A stretch of 15,197 nt of DNA. It comes from JAZKFP01 sp040386355. Lineage in GTDB: Bacteria; Pseudomonadota; Gammaproteobacteria; Pseudomonadales; UBA6940. Position 1 is the first letter of the stretch, and every line of letters starts with the position of its first letter. The position numbers and the translations under genes are program-made. Shown here piece by piece: positions 7,811 to 15,109 of this stretch. Below the pieces are notes generated by a model. The model saw nothing but the letters and a program-made list of their open reading frames with translations, ran no database searches and was not told where the DNA came from. The DNA lies in the NCBI GenBank assembly GCA_040386355.1, contig JAZKFP010000131.1:1-15197 (forward strand), in the 5' to 3' direction.

Positions 7811-8584
7811 TTAATGGAAGTCTTGTTGAGGCTCATTTGTATTAAAAGAGAAACTCGAGGCATGTTTTAACTCTGGGTCAGATGATCCTGAATGAACTGG
7901 CTCTACCAAAAGAGCTATGGCAGCTAGCGCTTCAGGGTCTTGATTTTTAATCTTATTTGCAATTTTATGTTGGAAAAAATACCGAAAATCCTTTTGTTTC
8001 TGAGCAGGAACTAGACAATGAGCACCTGGTAGTATAGGAGTTTCTGTGGGCTGATCCTCGTTGACAATCATCCCTTGACATTGACCATTCGCTTGTAAAC
8101 GCCAGCTAATCACTTCTGCCAGGATAAAACTTCGAAATCCATCTTCAGTGAGGACGGCGTGGGTGCCAATAACGTCAGGGATTTCTTGGATAATGTCCGA
8201 CGGATCTTCTATCTGGTATTGATAATATTTAGCAGCGGTTTCTAATTCCACCATTTTGTGAATCGGAGCTTCAAAAAAAATTTCATTTACACCTGGATCT
8301 CGATAACCTTCCCAACGACCATTTAGTGGATCGTTAATTTCAGGACAGGCTACGATATTTCCTAGCCAAGGTACCATGCCAACAACTTTCCCATCATCGC
8401 GTAAACCCCAGCAAACAATTTTTAAGCTGTAAATATTGCTTGAGGTTTGATTACTGTAAAGCATTTCCATGCTGTCTAATTCAGCGGCGATTCGTACAAT
8501 CTGCGGCTTGCTTGGAGCTATGGTTCGTCGAGTAAAAAGATTAACAACATTATTCTTATTTAGAGGGGAACTTGCCTGCCGCAT
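7811..8584 (-). CDS. Conserved-looking uncharacterised protein, 257 aa
   Basis: I cannot assign a family name. The frame can start at TTG 8590, but ATG 8584 is preferred because a GGAG lies 9 nt upstream of it and only 3 nt from the TTG. The product starts MRQASSPLNKNNVVNLFTRR, has no signal peptide or membrane helix, and contains well-conserved looking stretches: MEMLYSNQTSSNIYSLKIVC, WGLRDDGKVVGMVPWLGNIV, DPLNGRWEGYRDPGVNEIFF, and APIHKMVELETAAKYYQYQI. Similar sequences are, to my recollection, annotated only as hypothetical in other Gammaproteobacteria. The C-terminal about 40 residues look disordered. It stands alone: 169 bp separate it from btuD upstream and 422 bp from the next gene downstream. 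A regulatory or metabolic role cannot be inferred from the sequence. Confidence 0.75.
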   Translation of the reverse strand: MRQASSPLNKNNVVNLFTRRTIAPSKPQIVRIAAELDSMEMLYSNQTSSNIYSLKIVCWGLRDDGKVVGMVPWLGNIVACPEINDPLNGRWEGYRDPGVNEIFFEAPIHKMVELETAAKYYQYQIEDPSDIIQEIPDVIGTHAVLTEDGFRSFILAEVISWRLQANGQCQGMIVNEDQPTETPILPGAHCLVPAQKQKDFRYFFQHKIANKIKNQDPEALAAIALLVEPVHSGSSDPELKHASSFSFNTNEPQQDFH

Positions 8585-8753
8585 GATCAACTACTCCGAA
8601 ATCATGTTTCTTTCGATTCCTGACTCAGGACATCGATACTTCCTATTTATAAAAAAAGTATAGATGCATAGTAATGGCAGCCATCATTTTTACAAAAATA
8701 TTTATGACATAAAGCCATGTTTTTATCGTTGATAATGAGAAATCAACCTTGAT

Positions 8754-9539
8754 TTATGTCGTACATTGAGCATATGCCAATGGAATGAACCGATTTTTAG
8801 AAAGAATCCAACTCCATTCAATTGAAAAAGCGGTATTTAAATGACCTCGCATAACTTCTATTTCATCATTTTTACTTGGCATAGGATTTCCTTGCCATAC
8901 CAAATGGCGCTGATCTAAAAGCCACAAGACATCGGCGTATTGATAAGCAAGATCCAGTTGATGCAATGTAAGAATGACAATTTTACGTTGCTGATGACAC
9001 CAGCTTTTTAAAGCTTGCAATGCCAAATGCTGATGTCGAATATCTAAATGTGCTAATGGTTCATCCAAAAGTGTTAACTTAGCGTTAGTTGTCATTGCCC
9101 GAGCTAAATGCACTCGTGCGAGCTCCCCTCCTGAAAGATAATCCATAGATTTTGGAAGTAGATGGACTAAATCTAATAATTCAGCCCATGTAACAGGAGA
9201 AACAGTAAAAAGTGACGTATGCGGTAAATTTCCAAGATCAATAGCTTGTTGACTGGTAATCGGCCAAGCCAAAGTATTGTGTTGCGCCAAATACGCAATA
9301 TTTTGCGCACGCCAAAGCCTGCTTTGTTTATTGATTACATGATTATTGAGCTGAATGTTTCCAGAACTTGGTAATAATTCAGCTAATCCTCGTAACAACG
9401 ACGTTTTACCGGCGCCATTTGGCCCAACCACTACACATAAACCTGGTTGGAGTTGAGCAGTATTAATAGATATCAGAATTGGAGCTTGCTTTTTAGTTGA
9501 GGATTTAATGGCGAGATTTTCAATAATTAAAGTTGTCAT
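8754..9539 (-). CDS. btuD: Cobalamin ABC transporter ATPase BtuD
   Basis: The ATP-binding subunit of the inner-membrane vitamin B12 importer, cytoplasmic, working as a dimer with BtuC. The ABC motifs are complete: Walker A GPNGAGKT (39-46), Q-loop glutamine Q86, signature LSGGE (135-139), Walker B LTLLDE with catalytic E160, D-loop HLD (164-166) and H-loop H193. Length 261 is normal (E. coli BtuD 249). Its ATG at 9539 starts 3 nt after the btuC stop, so the two genes are tightly coupled. A vitamin B12 substrate is inferred from btuB and the cobalamin riboswitch upstream; the ATPase alone could equally belong to an iron-siderophore or heme importer. Confidence 0.93.
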   Translation of the reverse strand: MTTLIIENLAIKSSTKKQAPILISINTAQLQPGLCVVVGPNGAGKTSLLRGLAELLPSSGNIQLNNHVINKQSRLWRAQNIAYLAQHNTLAWPITSQQAIDLGNLPHTSLFTVSPVTWAELLDLVHLLPKSMDYLSGGELARVHLARAMTTNAKLTLLDEPLAHLDIRHQHLALQALKSWCHQQRKIVILTLHQLDLAYQYADVLWLLDQRHLVWQGNPMPSKNDEIEVMRGHLNTAFSIEWSWILSKNRFIPLAYAQCTT

Positions 9540-9542
9540 GAT

Positions 9543-10532
9543 TTATTTCAACATTGCTCTTAAAAATACCGGAATTCCTAACAACGCTGTGATCGCTCCA
9601 ATGTGCAGTTCCGGATTAGTAGGCAACCAACGCACAAGATAATCTGCCCACACTAAAAACACCGCGCCGCCAATGGCACTTAGTTGAATTAACTGACTCG
9701 GATAAACAATCTTTAAGCTGCGTAATAAATGTGGAATTAATAATCCGACAAATCCAATTGCGCCAACACTGGCAACCGATCCGCCAACACATAAAGCTGA
9801 TCCCCAAATCATACGTGCTCGCATGACCCTTAAATCACAGCCAAGCGTTGCCGCCGTGTCTTCACCTAAGATTAATGCGTCTTGAAATCGACGATCTCGT
9901 AATAATAAAAAAATTCCAAGAATTAAAAGCGGCCCGCTTATATACAAATCTTGCAATTGCACTTGTTTAAATGAACCTAATATCCAATGCGTCAATTCTG
10001 ATAAAGCAAACGGATTGATCGATAAACTCATAATGACGCTCATACCTGCTACAGCAAATGCACCAAGCGCTAAACCAGCAATTAATAAAGAAGCCGTCGT
10101 ATGATGTTGATGGATCCACCATAAAATTAATGTAGAAAAAAGACCACCTGTTAAAGCGCCAATTGGAATTGCAAAAATACTGAAGTTGCTCCAACCCATG
10201 TATAAGACGAGCACACCACCTAAGCTTGCCCAACTACCAATACCTAGTACTCCAGCGTCCGCTAACGGATTTTGTAAACCGGTTTGCAACGCCGCGCCTG
10301 ATACTCCAAGTGCGGCCCCAACTAAAGCCGCTAATAAAGCACGTGGAATTCGTAACTCTAATAATACGTGACGAATTTCGGGAAAATTATTAGTAACCAG
10401 ACTGTTGAAAAATTGCGTTAGTGAAATATCAACATAACCTTTTCCAATTTGTGCAATTAAACCTGCACATAATGCGATCCATAAAATAATATTTAATTTT
10501 AATGAAACTCTCATAAAGTTACCGAGACGCAT
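9543..10532 (-). CDS. btuC: Cobalamin ABC transporter permease BtuC
   Basis: The membrane subunit of the B12 importer, FecCD/BtuC family, with about 10 membrane helices over 329 residues. Diagnostic parts are RIPRALLAALVGAALGVSGA (61-80), the NPLADAGVLGIGS loop (88-100), the cytoplasmic coupling region LGEDTAATLG (222-231) that contacts BtuD, and GAIGFVGLLIPHLLRS (258-272). The C-terminus ELHIGAITALLGIPVFLRAM is typical. The ATG at 10532 has no visible Shine-Dalgarno; a second in-frame ATG at 10514 has only a weak GGT. The repeat element at 10551-10696 ends 18 bp upstream of the start, so it has probably separated btuC from its former translation context. Confidence 0.93.
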   Translation of the reverse strand: MRLGNFMRVSLKLNIILWIALCAGLIAQIGKGYVDISLTQFFNSLVTNNFPEIRHVLLELRIPRALLAALVGAALGVSGAALQTGLQNPLADAGVLGIGSWASLGGVLVLYMGWSNFSIFAIPIGALTGGLFSTLILWWIHQHHTTASLLIAGLALGAFAVAGMSVIMSLSINPFALSELTHWILGSFKQVQLQDLYISGPLLILGIFLLLRDRRFQDALILGEDTAATLGCDLRVMRARMIWGSALCVGGSVASVGAIGFVGLLIPHLLRSLKIVYPSQLIQLSAIGGAVFLVWADYLVRWLPTNPELHIGAITALLGIPVFLRAMLK

Positions 10533-10550
10533 TTTTTATGTAATCGACAT

Positions 10551-10696
10551 TTGTACCTGCTGTACATTGGTTTTCCCGTAGGGTAATGTCTTTCGATTGA
10601 AATACATTACGCGAAATCCACGCAGCATACTCAAAAGTATGTGAGCAGGCGAGTGAGCGTGTAACAACCGGGAAAATCAATGTGCAGCAGGTACAA
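10551..10696. mobile_element. Repeat copy R1: MITE-like element with 28-bp terminal inverted repeats, between btuF and btuC
   Basis: Left end 10551-10578 (starting TTGTACCTGCTG, ending TTTTCCCG) and right end 10669-10696 are inverted copies with 2 mismatches in 28 positions. Inside, 10618-10651 is the core palindrome of the family, on the - strand reading CGCCTGCTCACATAC then TTTTG then AGTATGCTGCG. It matches copy R3 at 32 of 34 positions. Next to the core, both R1 and R3 share GATTTTCC-x-GGTTGTT on one side and CCTAC-x-G-x-AAAACCA-like sequence on the other, so they are one family. The right end overlaps the last codons of btuF. No transposase is present and no target duplication was clear. 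Confidence 0.8.
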
Positions 10697-11696
10697 CCCA
10701 TTCTAAAGCGTATTTTAATAATCCAGGCCCCGGACAAGTTACAGCCGCGCTATTAAGTAATTGTTTATGACTCATTGAATGTTTGGGTGAAGTTAAATCT
10801 TGAGGCGTTAATTGCAAAGCAGATGAGGGTGTTTGATGGTCAAAATACGCTAGCCAATATAACGAAGGCGGCTGCATCATCCATTGTTCGGAATGCAATC
10901 TTCCCCAGCCAATTAAATTATATTTCTTTGCCTGATTATCGGTAGCGGCTAATTCAAAAAGACTGTCTATCCAAGTTCCGGAACCAACTGAGCCGCCATC
11001 TGGACGTAATAAAAGCGCCGCATTTTTATTAAAAGGGTTCTTAATGGTAGAGTGTTTTTCAAGTTCGGATATAGATGATGTAACACGATTAATTAAATCT
11101 TGAGTTGATTGAGGTTGCTCTATCCAAATACCAACTTTTTTGGTTAGATCTAATAATTCTTGTAAAGAATTTGGCTCAGATAAAATTAAAATTTCTCGAG
11201 AGTTTAATTTTGGAGAGTGTTTTAAAAAACGTTGCACTTGAGCAGCTAAATAATTTTGATGTGGACCAAATAATAATTTGGTATGCGGCGGAGTTAATAC
11301 AATTTCTTCTAAAGATGCATTATGAATAGTTTGTTCATGTGCACGTTTTGATTCATAAGACCAGCGAGAATCCAAAGCTTCCTCACTTACTGCAACTATT
11401 TGTGCTTGATCTGCAAAAGCTAATATCCATTGATCAGCGCACAAATCTGCACTCCAAACGAGAGGCAGTTTTTTAGAAATAGGTTTTTCGGCCTGAGCCG
11501 AATTAAAAATCAGACCAAGAAAAATAAAAGATATTAAATAAAATAATATGTACCTAATGCAGATGAGTTTTCCCGGGTGAAATGTTTTATGAAAGGTGTT
11601 TGGTGGGAAAGTACATGCGGGCGAATGATTATTCGCCCGTGTTGAACGCTGCCTGTTACTGATTAAAAAGGTGAAAAGTGTTTTAAGAAATGTCAT
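10677..11696 (-). CDS. btuF: Periplasmic cobalamin-binding protein BtuF-like
   Basis: The substrate-binding component that delivers cobalamin to BtuCD. The mature region starts after a signal-like helix (YILFYLISFIFLGLIFNSAQ, about 49-68) with likely cleavage after AQA at 69. SADLCADQWILAFADQAQIV and the following VSEEALDSRW fit the helical-backbone class III binding-protein fold. The start is uncertain. The ATG at 11696 gives an unusually long stretch of about 45 residues before the signal helix, with a weak ribosome-binding site, and that stretch contains a perfect 9-bp hairpin (11618-11639). No other ATG, GTG or TTG lies between it and the helix, so either the long leader is real, or translation starts at a rare codon such as ATT near 11551. 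The last six residues (VVPAAH) and the stop come from the inverted repeat of element R1. BtuF is named by context. Confidence 0.85.
   Translation of the reverse strand: MTFLKTLFTFLISNRQRSTRANNHSPACTFPPNTFHKTFHPGKLICIRYILFYLISFIFLGLIFNSAQAEKPISKKLPLVWSADLCADQWILAFADQAQIVAVSEEALDSRWSYESKRAHEQTIHNASLEEIVLTPPHTKLLFGPHQNYLAAQVQRFLKHSPKLNSREILILSEPNSLQELLDLTKKVGIWIEQPQSTQDLINRVTSSISELEKHSTIKNPFNKNAALLLRPDGGSVGSGTWIDSLFELAATDNQAKKYNLIGWGRLHSEQWMMQPPSLYWLAYFDHQTPSSALQLTPQDLTSPKHSMSHKQLLNSAAVTCPGPGLLKYALEWVVPAAH
11618..11639. repeat. Perfect 9-bp palindromic hairpin near btuF start
   Basis: CGGGCGAAT (11618-11626), a 4-nt loop, then ATTCGCCCG (11631-11639). It is about 80 bp after the btuB stop, in the unusually long leader part of the btuF frame. 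No T-run follows on the - strand, so it is not a standard terminator. It may be an intercistronic RNA stem that differentially stabilises btuB mRNA, if btuF really starts downstream. Confidence 0.6.
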
Positions 11697-11721
11697 CTAC
11701 GTTCACTATAGACATTAAATT

Positions 11722-13614
11722 TTATTCTATTAAATAATCAACCGACAGTAAAAGTAATCGTCCTGGAGCGCGATACGAAGCAACTTCTACCGCTTCGCGA
11801 TCAAGTAAATCGCGTGCTTTAATTCCAAAAGTCCAGGTATTCCACACGCGACGATAACTTGCGTGTAACTGACCAGAACCCGATAAATTTTCTGTAGTTG
11901 CTGGAAATTCCCAGGTATTAATGCTTAATCGTTCACTGGTTAATTCCCATGCCAATTGAAAATAATGCTTATCAAAATTGTAATCGACAAAAGTATTAAA
12001 TTGGTGACGTGGAAATTCTGGCAGACGTTCATCGGTTTCTTGATTGATTGGATCTTGGTACGTGTAGTTGCTACCTAAGCTCCAATTTTTACTTAAAAAT
12101 TGTTGCCAAGATAATTCACCGCCTCGAATGCGAACACTGCCTAGATTAATGCTAGTAAATGTCGTACTCGAAAACGTAATTAACTGATCAATATCCGTTT
12201 GAAAAGCACGTGCCTCATATTCACCACCGGCAATGCTGGTTTGTAGTCCAAGTTCTGCAGTTTTTGATTCTTCAACTTCTAAATCAGGATTACCAAAATC
12301 TGGATAATATAAATCATTAAAAGAAGGTGCTTTAAAAGCCGTACTATATTGTGCAACGGTGCTCACAGAATCGGAAAGTGGAATGCCTGCGCCAAGGCCG
12401 AATGTGGTGTATTCGCCGTAACTGTCATTACTGTCGTGACGAATGCTACTTTGCAAATTCCAACCCGAAAAATTTTGGTCAGCTTGCAGGAAAACTCCCA
12501 AATTGTCGGTTTGTTGATCTACAAAATCAACCGTGCCGGATACTTCATCTTGCCAATAATCAACACCGCCATTTAAATCAAGATTTTTCCATTCCAAATG
12601 ATTTAACCACGTAGCTGTATTGCGCTTCGTTTTAAAAAGTGAAGAAAATGCGCTGGTAGTTTCTTGCTCATCGGTGAAAGTATTAACGGCTAAGTTAGAA
12701 TCGAAATTCTTTTGCCACTGAGTTTGCCAAGCTACCCCTAATTGTTGCGTAACAAATTCAGTGTTGCCATCGTCAGCAAACGCAGGATCAGACGCACCAA
12801 TATCAAATCCATTATCGCCAGAGGAACGATGTCCCTGAACATTAAAACGATTTTTACCAATACGATAACCACTACCAAACGAAGCACTTAGTTGATCAAT
12901 TCCATCATTGTCGGGATTTGAATTAAAACCATCGATCGCATTCAAACCATCTGCTCGTTGACGTTTTAATGAAAATTGTAAATCCGAATAATCATCAACA
13001 TGTGATCCAGAAAGACGTGCTTCGCGATTTCCCTGACTACCAATTGAAGCGCCAATTGCAGAACGACCATCAGCCTGTTTAGTAAAGATTTGAATGACAC
13101 CGGCAACTGCATCCGCGCCATACACCGAAGCCAATGGACCACGCACAATTTCAATTCGATCAATCGATTGCGGATCAATATATTGCAATGCCGAAGCACC
13201 CGTGGTTGCACTTGCTGTTCGAACGCCGTCAACTAAAACCACAATATGTTTGGTTTGCAAACCGCGCATTTTCAAACGCACATTCTGTCCAATGCCACCG
13301 CTTTGTGTGACGTCCAATCCAGGCACTTGATCGAGTAAAGAGGGAAGATCGGTTGCAGTATTTTTTGCAATATCTTCCGCAGTAAATAAAGTAATACCGC
13401 TAATATTGGTTGATTTTTTTTGCGCATAGCGATTAGGAGTAACAACAATATTCGTGTCAGATTCCAACTCAATACCGCTTGCATTAATTGCAAACGCAGA
13501 GGGGCTCAAAGAAATTAAAGCCAAAATTGTTACGATTTTTTTAGAAGAAAAAGGTGTAAATAAAAAATAGGAATTACAAACGACGCGACTTAGCCGCGAA
13601 CGCAGATGTGTCAT
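11722..13614 (-). CDS. btuB: TonB-dependent vitamin B12 outer-membrane receptor BtuB
   Basis: The 22-strand outer-membrane barrel that imports cobalamin using TonB energy. ATG 13614 is chosen over an upstream ATG at 13647 because GGAGG lies 5 nt before it. That gives 630 residues (E. coli BtuB is 614 with signal). A signal peptide ends at AFA about residue 42, with a longer than usual basic N-terminus. The TonB box is DTNIVVTPN at about 53-61, close to the E. coli DTLVVTAN. The plug domain (LDQVPGLDV, MRGLQTKHIVVLVDGVRT, DRIEIVRGPLASVYGADAVA) is classic, followed by the barrel. The last residues are SVDYLIE: no terminal Phe or Trp, which barrel proteins usually have. It is the first gene of the btuBFCD operon, under the riboswitch at 13716-14171. 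Confidence 0.95.
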   Translation of the reverse strand: MTHLRSRLSRVVCNSYFLFTPFSSKKIVTILALISLSPSAFAINASGIELESDTNIVVTPNRYAQKKSTNISGITLFTAEDIAKNTATDLPSLLDQVPGLDVTQSGGIGQNVRLKMRGLQTKHIVVLVDGVRTASATTGASALQYIDPQSIDRIEIVRGPLASVYGADAVAGVIQIFTKQADGRSAIGASIGSQGNREARLSGSHVDDYSDLQFSLKRQRADGLNAIDGFNSNPDNDGIDQLSASFGSGYRIGKNRFNVQGHRSSGDNGFDIGASDPAFADDGNTEFVTQQLGVAWQTQWQKNFDSNLAVNTFTDEQETTSAFSSLFKTKRNTATWLNHLEWKNLDLNGGVDYWQDEVSGTVDFVDQQTDNLGVFLQADQNFSGWNLQSSIRHDSNDSYGEYTTFGLGAGIPLSDSVSTVAQYSTAFKAPSFNDLYYPDFGNPDLEVEESKTAELGLQTSIAGGEYEARAFQTDIDQLITFSSTTFTSINLGSVRIRGGELSWQQFLSKNWSLGSNYTYQDPINQETDERLPEFPRHQFNTFVDYNFDKHYFQLAWELTSERLSINTWEFPATTENLSGSGQLHASYRRVWNTWTFGIKARDLLDREAVEVASYRAPGRLLLLSVDYLIE

Positions 13615-13778
13615 TTCAGCCTCCAGGAGCAATTCATTAAACAACAAGAAAAGCCACCTTCAGCGAATAACGCCCCAATACAAACACCCCGTTGTATCAG
13701 TTGGTGACAGAGTCTTTAGGCAGGTCTCCTGGCTAGCGCCTTATGCATTAATATCCAACCTTCCCAGCATTGCCCTTC

Positions 13779-13884
13779 GTGAATAAATTTTATGCTTTGT
13801 TCTCATCGCTTCTCACCTGCTCACATATTTAAAAATATGCTCCGCGGGATTTGAAGTTCGAGGCCTCGCCTAAAAATCATTCAC
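13779..13884. repeat. Repeat copy R2, inside the riboswitch (arm between CCACTG and GGGAAGG)
   Basis: Core 13814-13848 matches copy R3 at 28 of 35 positions. The element is bounded by GTGAATAAATTTTA (13779-13792) and TAAAAATCATTCAC (13871-13884), inverted with 12 of 14 matching. TTGCCC (13770-13775) and GGGCAA (13888-13893) extend the pairing outside. In R2 the core stem is CATAT/ATATG where R1 and R3 have CATAC/GTATG, a compensatory change. It lies entirely within one expanded loop of the aptamer. Confidence 0.75.
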
Positions 13885-13988
13885 TGTGGGCAAGTGTGTA
13901 GTGATTACACTGCCAGTGGTACGCACGGGGTATTAACTAAACGCTTACAGTTGCGGGGGCAGCGACGGACTATCCGACATGCCTTTCT

Positions 13989-14091
13989 CAAAATGATTTT
14001 CCAGGTTGTTGATCACTTATTCGCCTGCTCACATACTTTTCAGTATGCTGCGCGGGCTCATTTCATGATCGCCTACTGAAAAACCATTTTG
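13989..14091. repeat. Repeat copy R3, inside the riboswitch (loop between CGGT and AGTCCG)
   Basis: Ends are CAAAATGATTTTCCAG (13989-14004) and CTGAAAAACCATTTTG (14076-14091), inverted with 14 of 16 matching. The core is 14022-14056. Outside the ends, CATGCC (13978-13983) and GGCATG (14097-14102) can continue the stem, and CGTTAG (14106-14111) with CTAACG (14126-14131) forms a further local hairpin. All of it lies in the first expanded loop of the aptamer. Confidence 0.78.
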
Positions 14092-14181
14092 CGTGTGGCA
14101 TGGATCGTTAGTCTTAAAATTATTTCTAACGACCGGACCGTCTTCCCTTTTGATCCTTTGCAGGAACCTAATGACGGCGGC

Positions 14182-14211
14182 ATACTAGCGCTCTGGTTGA
14201 TCTGTGGTCAA
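14182..14211 (-). promoter_or_regulatory. Predicted sigma70 promoter of the btu operon
   Basis: On the - strand, TTGACC (14211-14206) and TAGTAT (14187-14182) are separated by 18 nt; matches to consensus are 5/6 and 4/6. The start of transcription would fall at about 14174-14176, a few bases before the closing stem of the riboswitch, which supports the call. It lies in the divergent region shared with the moxR-type gene on the + strand. Confidence 0.6.
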
Positions 14212-14260
14212 CGTAAATTCTTTGAGTCATCTAATTATTTAAACGTTAGGGGAAGTTATT

Positions 14261-15109
14261 GTGGATCAATCGTTTCAGGGTACTGAACAATATATCGCCA
14301 CCGAAGATTTAAAATTGGCGGTTAATGCTGCATTAGTTTTGGAAAAACCATTATTAATTAAAGGCGAACCAGGAACCGGTAAAACATTGCTGGCTGAACA
14401 AATTGCGCTTGCGTTAAATGCTCCACTTATTTCATGGCATGTGAAATCTACAACTAAAGCTCAGCAAGGTTTGTATGAATACGACGCAGTTTCGCGTTTA
14501 CGTGATTCGCAACTTGCCAGCGATAATGTAAAAAATATTGCCAATTACATCATTAAAGGCCCTATGTGGAAAGCCTTTGAATCAGAGCAACGCGCGGTAT
14601 TATTAATTGATGAAATTGATAAAGCCGATGTGGAATTTCCAAATGATTTATTACTAGAACTCGATCGAATGGAATTTTACGTCTATGAAACGCAGCAAAA
14701 AATTGTAGCGCGGCATCGTCCAATTATTATTATTACGTCAAATAATGAAAAAGAATTACCCGATGCTTTTTTACGTCGTTGTCTTTTTCACTATATTCAA
14801 TTCCCTGACAAATCAACTCTGGAAAAAATTATCCAAGTACATTTTGAAAGTATTGATCAAGAATTAGTGCGCGATGCGTTAGAAATTTTTTTCGATATTC
14901 GTTCAGTACCAGGTATTAAAAAGAAACCGTCAACTTCAGAACTGATTGATTGGTTGAAATTATTATTATCCGATCGTGTACCTATTTCATCACTTAAACA
15001 TTTAGACTCTTCGAAAGCAATTCCCCCTTTGTATGGTGCATTAATTAAAAACGAACAGGATATGCACTTGCTGGAAAAACTAGCGTTTATGGCGCGTCGC
15101 TCTCGTTGA
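14261..15109 (+). CDS. MoxR family AAA+ ATPase
   Basis: MoxR ATPases are cytoplasmic chaperone-like AAA+ proteins that usually work with a von Willebrand A-domain partner encoded next to them, to assemble or activate enzyme complexes. Visible here are Walker A GEPGTGKT (35-42), Walker B LLIDEIDK (114-121), sensor 1 asparagine N161 in ITSNN, and an arginine-finger region LRRC (171-174). Length 282 suits the short MoxR group often found beside CoxE-like VWA genes; that neighbour would lie past the window edge. The start GTG at 14261 has AGGGGA at 14248-14253, 7 nt upstream. It is divergent from the btu operon and has its own upstream space, but I could not pick a convincing promoter for it. Confidence 0.9.
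   Translation: MDQSFQGTEQYIATEDLKLAVNAALVLEKPLLIKGEPGTGKTLLAEQIALALNAPLISWHVKSTTKAQQGLYEYDAVSRLRDSQLASDNVKNIANYIIKGPMWKAFESEQRAVLLIDEIDKADVEFPNDLLLELDRMEFYVYETQQKIVARHRPIIIITSNNEKELPDAFLRRCLFHYIQFPDKSTLEKIIQVHFESIDQELVRDALEIFFDIRSVPGIKKKPSTSELIDWLKLLLSDRVPISSLKHLDSSKAIPPLYGALIKNEQDMHLLEKLAFMARRSR

Larger units (their letters stand above)
13716..14171 (-). ncRNA. Cobalamin riboswitch with two large peripheral insertions
   Basis: Read on the - strand, the core blocks of the E. coli btuB-type aptamer appear in order: AGGTTCCTGC (14169 down to 14160), GGGAAGACGGT (14147-14137), AGTCCG (13971-13966), GCTGCCCCCGCAACTGTAA (13963-13945), CCACTG (13919-13914), GGGAAGG (13765-13759) and the B12 box AGCCAGGAGACCTGCC (13734-13719). 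TTAGG (14171-14167) can pair with CCTAA (13720-13716) as the closing stem. Two loops that are only a few nucleotides in E. coli are 165 nt (13972-14136) and 148 nt (13766-13913) here. Both are themselves foldable into long hairpins and each carries one repeat copy. The region 13615-13715 toward btuB is the likely expression platform, presumably acting on btuB translation when B12 is bound; I found no clear terminator there. Confidence 0.9.

Noticed and set aside
8728..8747. GTTGAT...ATCAAC stem after btuD, possible terminator
   Set aside because: A 6-bp A+T-rich stem with an 8-nt loop and no U-tract on the - strand.
10540..10710. Target-site duplication around element R1
   Set aside because: Flanks (CGACAT on the left, CCCATT on the right) do not show a convincing direct repeat.
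10519..10737. Open frame of about 72 codons on the - strand between btuF and btuC
   Set aside because: It consists of the repeat element R1 plus out-of-frame ends of both btu genes, and has no recognisable product.
13719..13734. B12 box as a possible transcription-factor operator
   Set aside because: The same sequence is the canonical 3' element of the cobalamin riboswitch, and the other core blocks are found upstream in order.
13894..14079. Open frame of about 61 codons crossing the riboswitch on the + strand
   Set aside because: It lies antisense to the riboswitch core and runs into repeat R3, with no ribosome-binding site; it is explained by the structured RNA.
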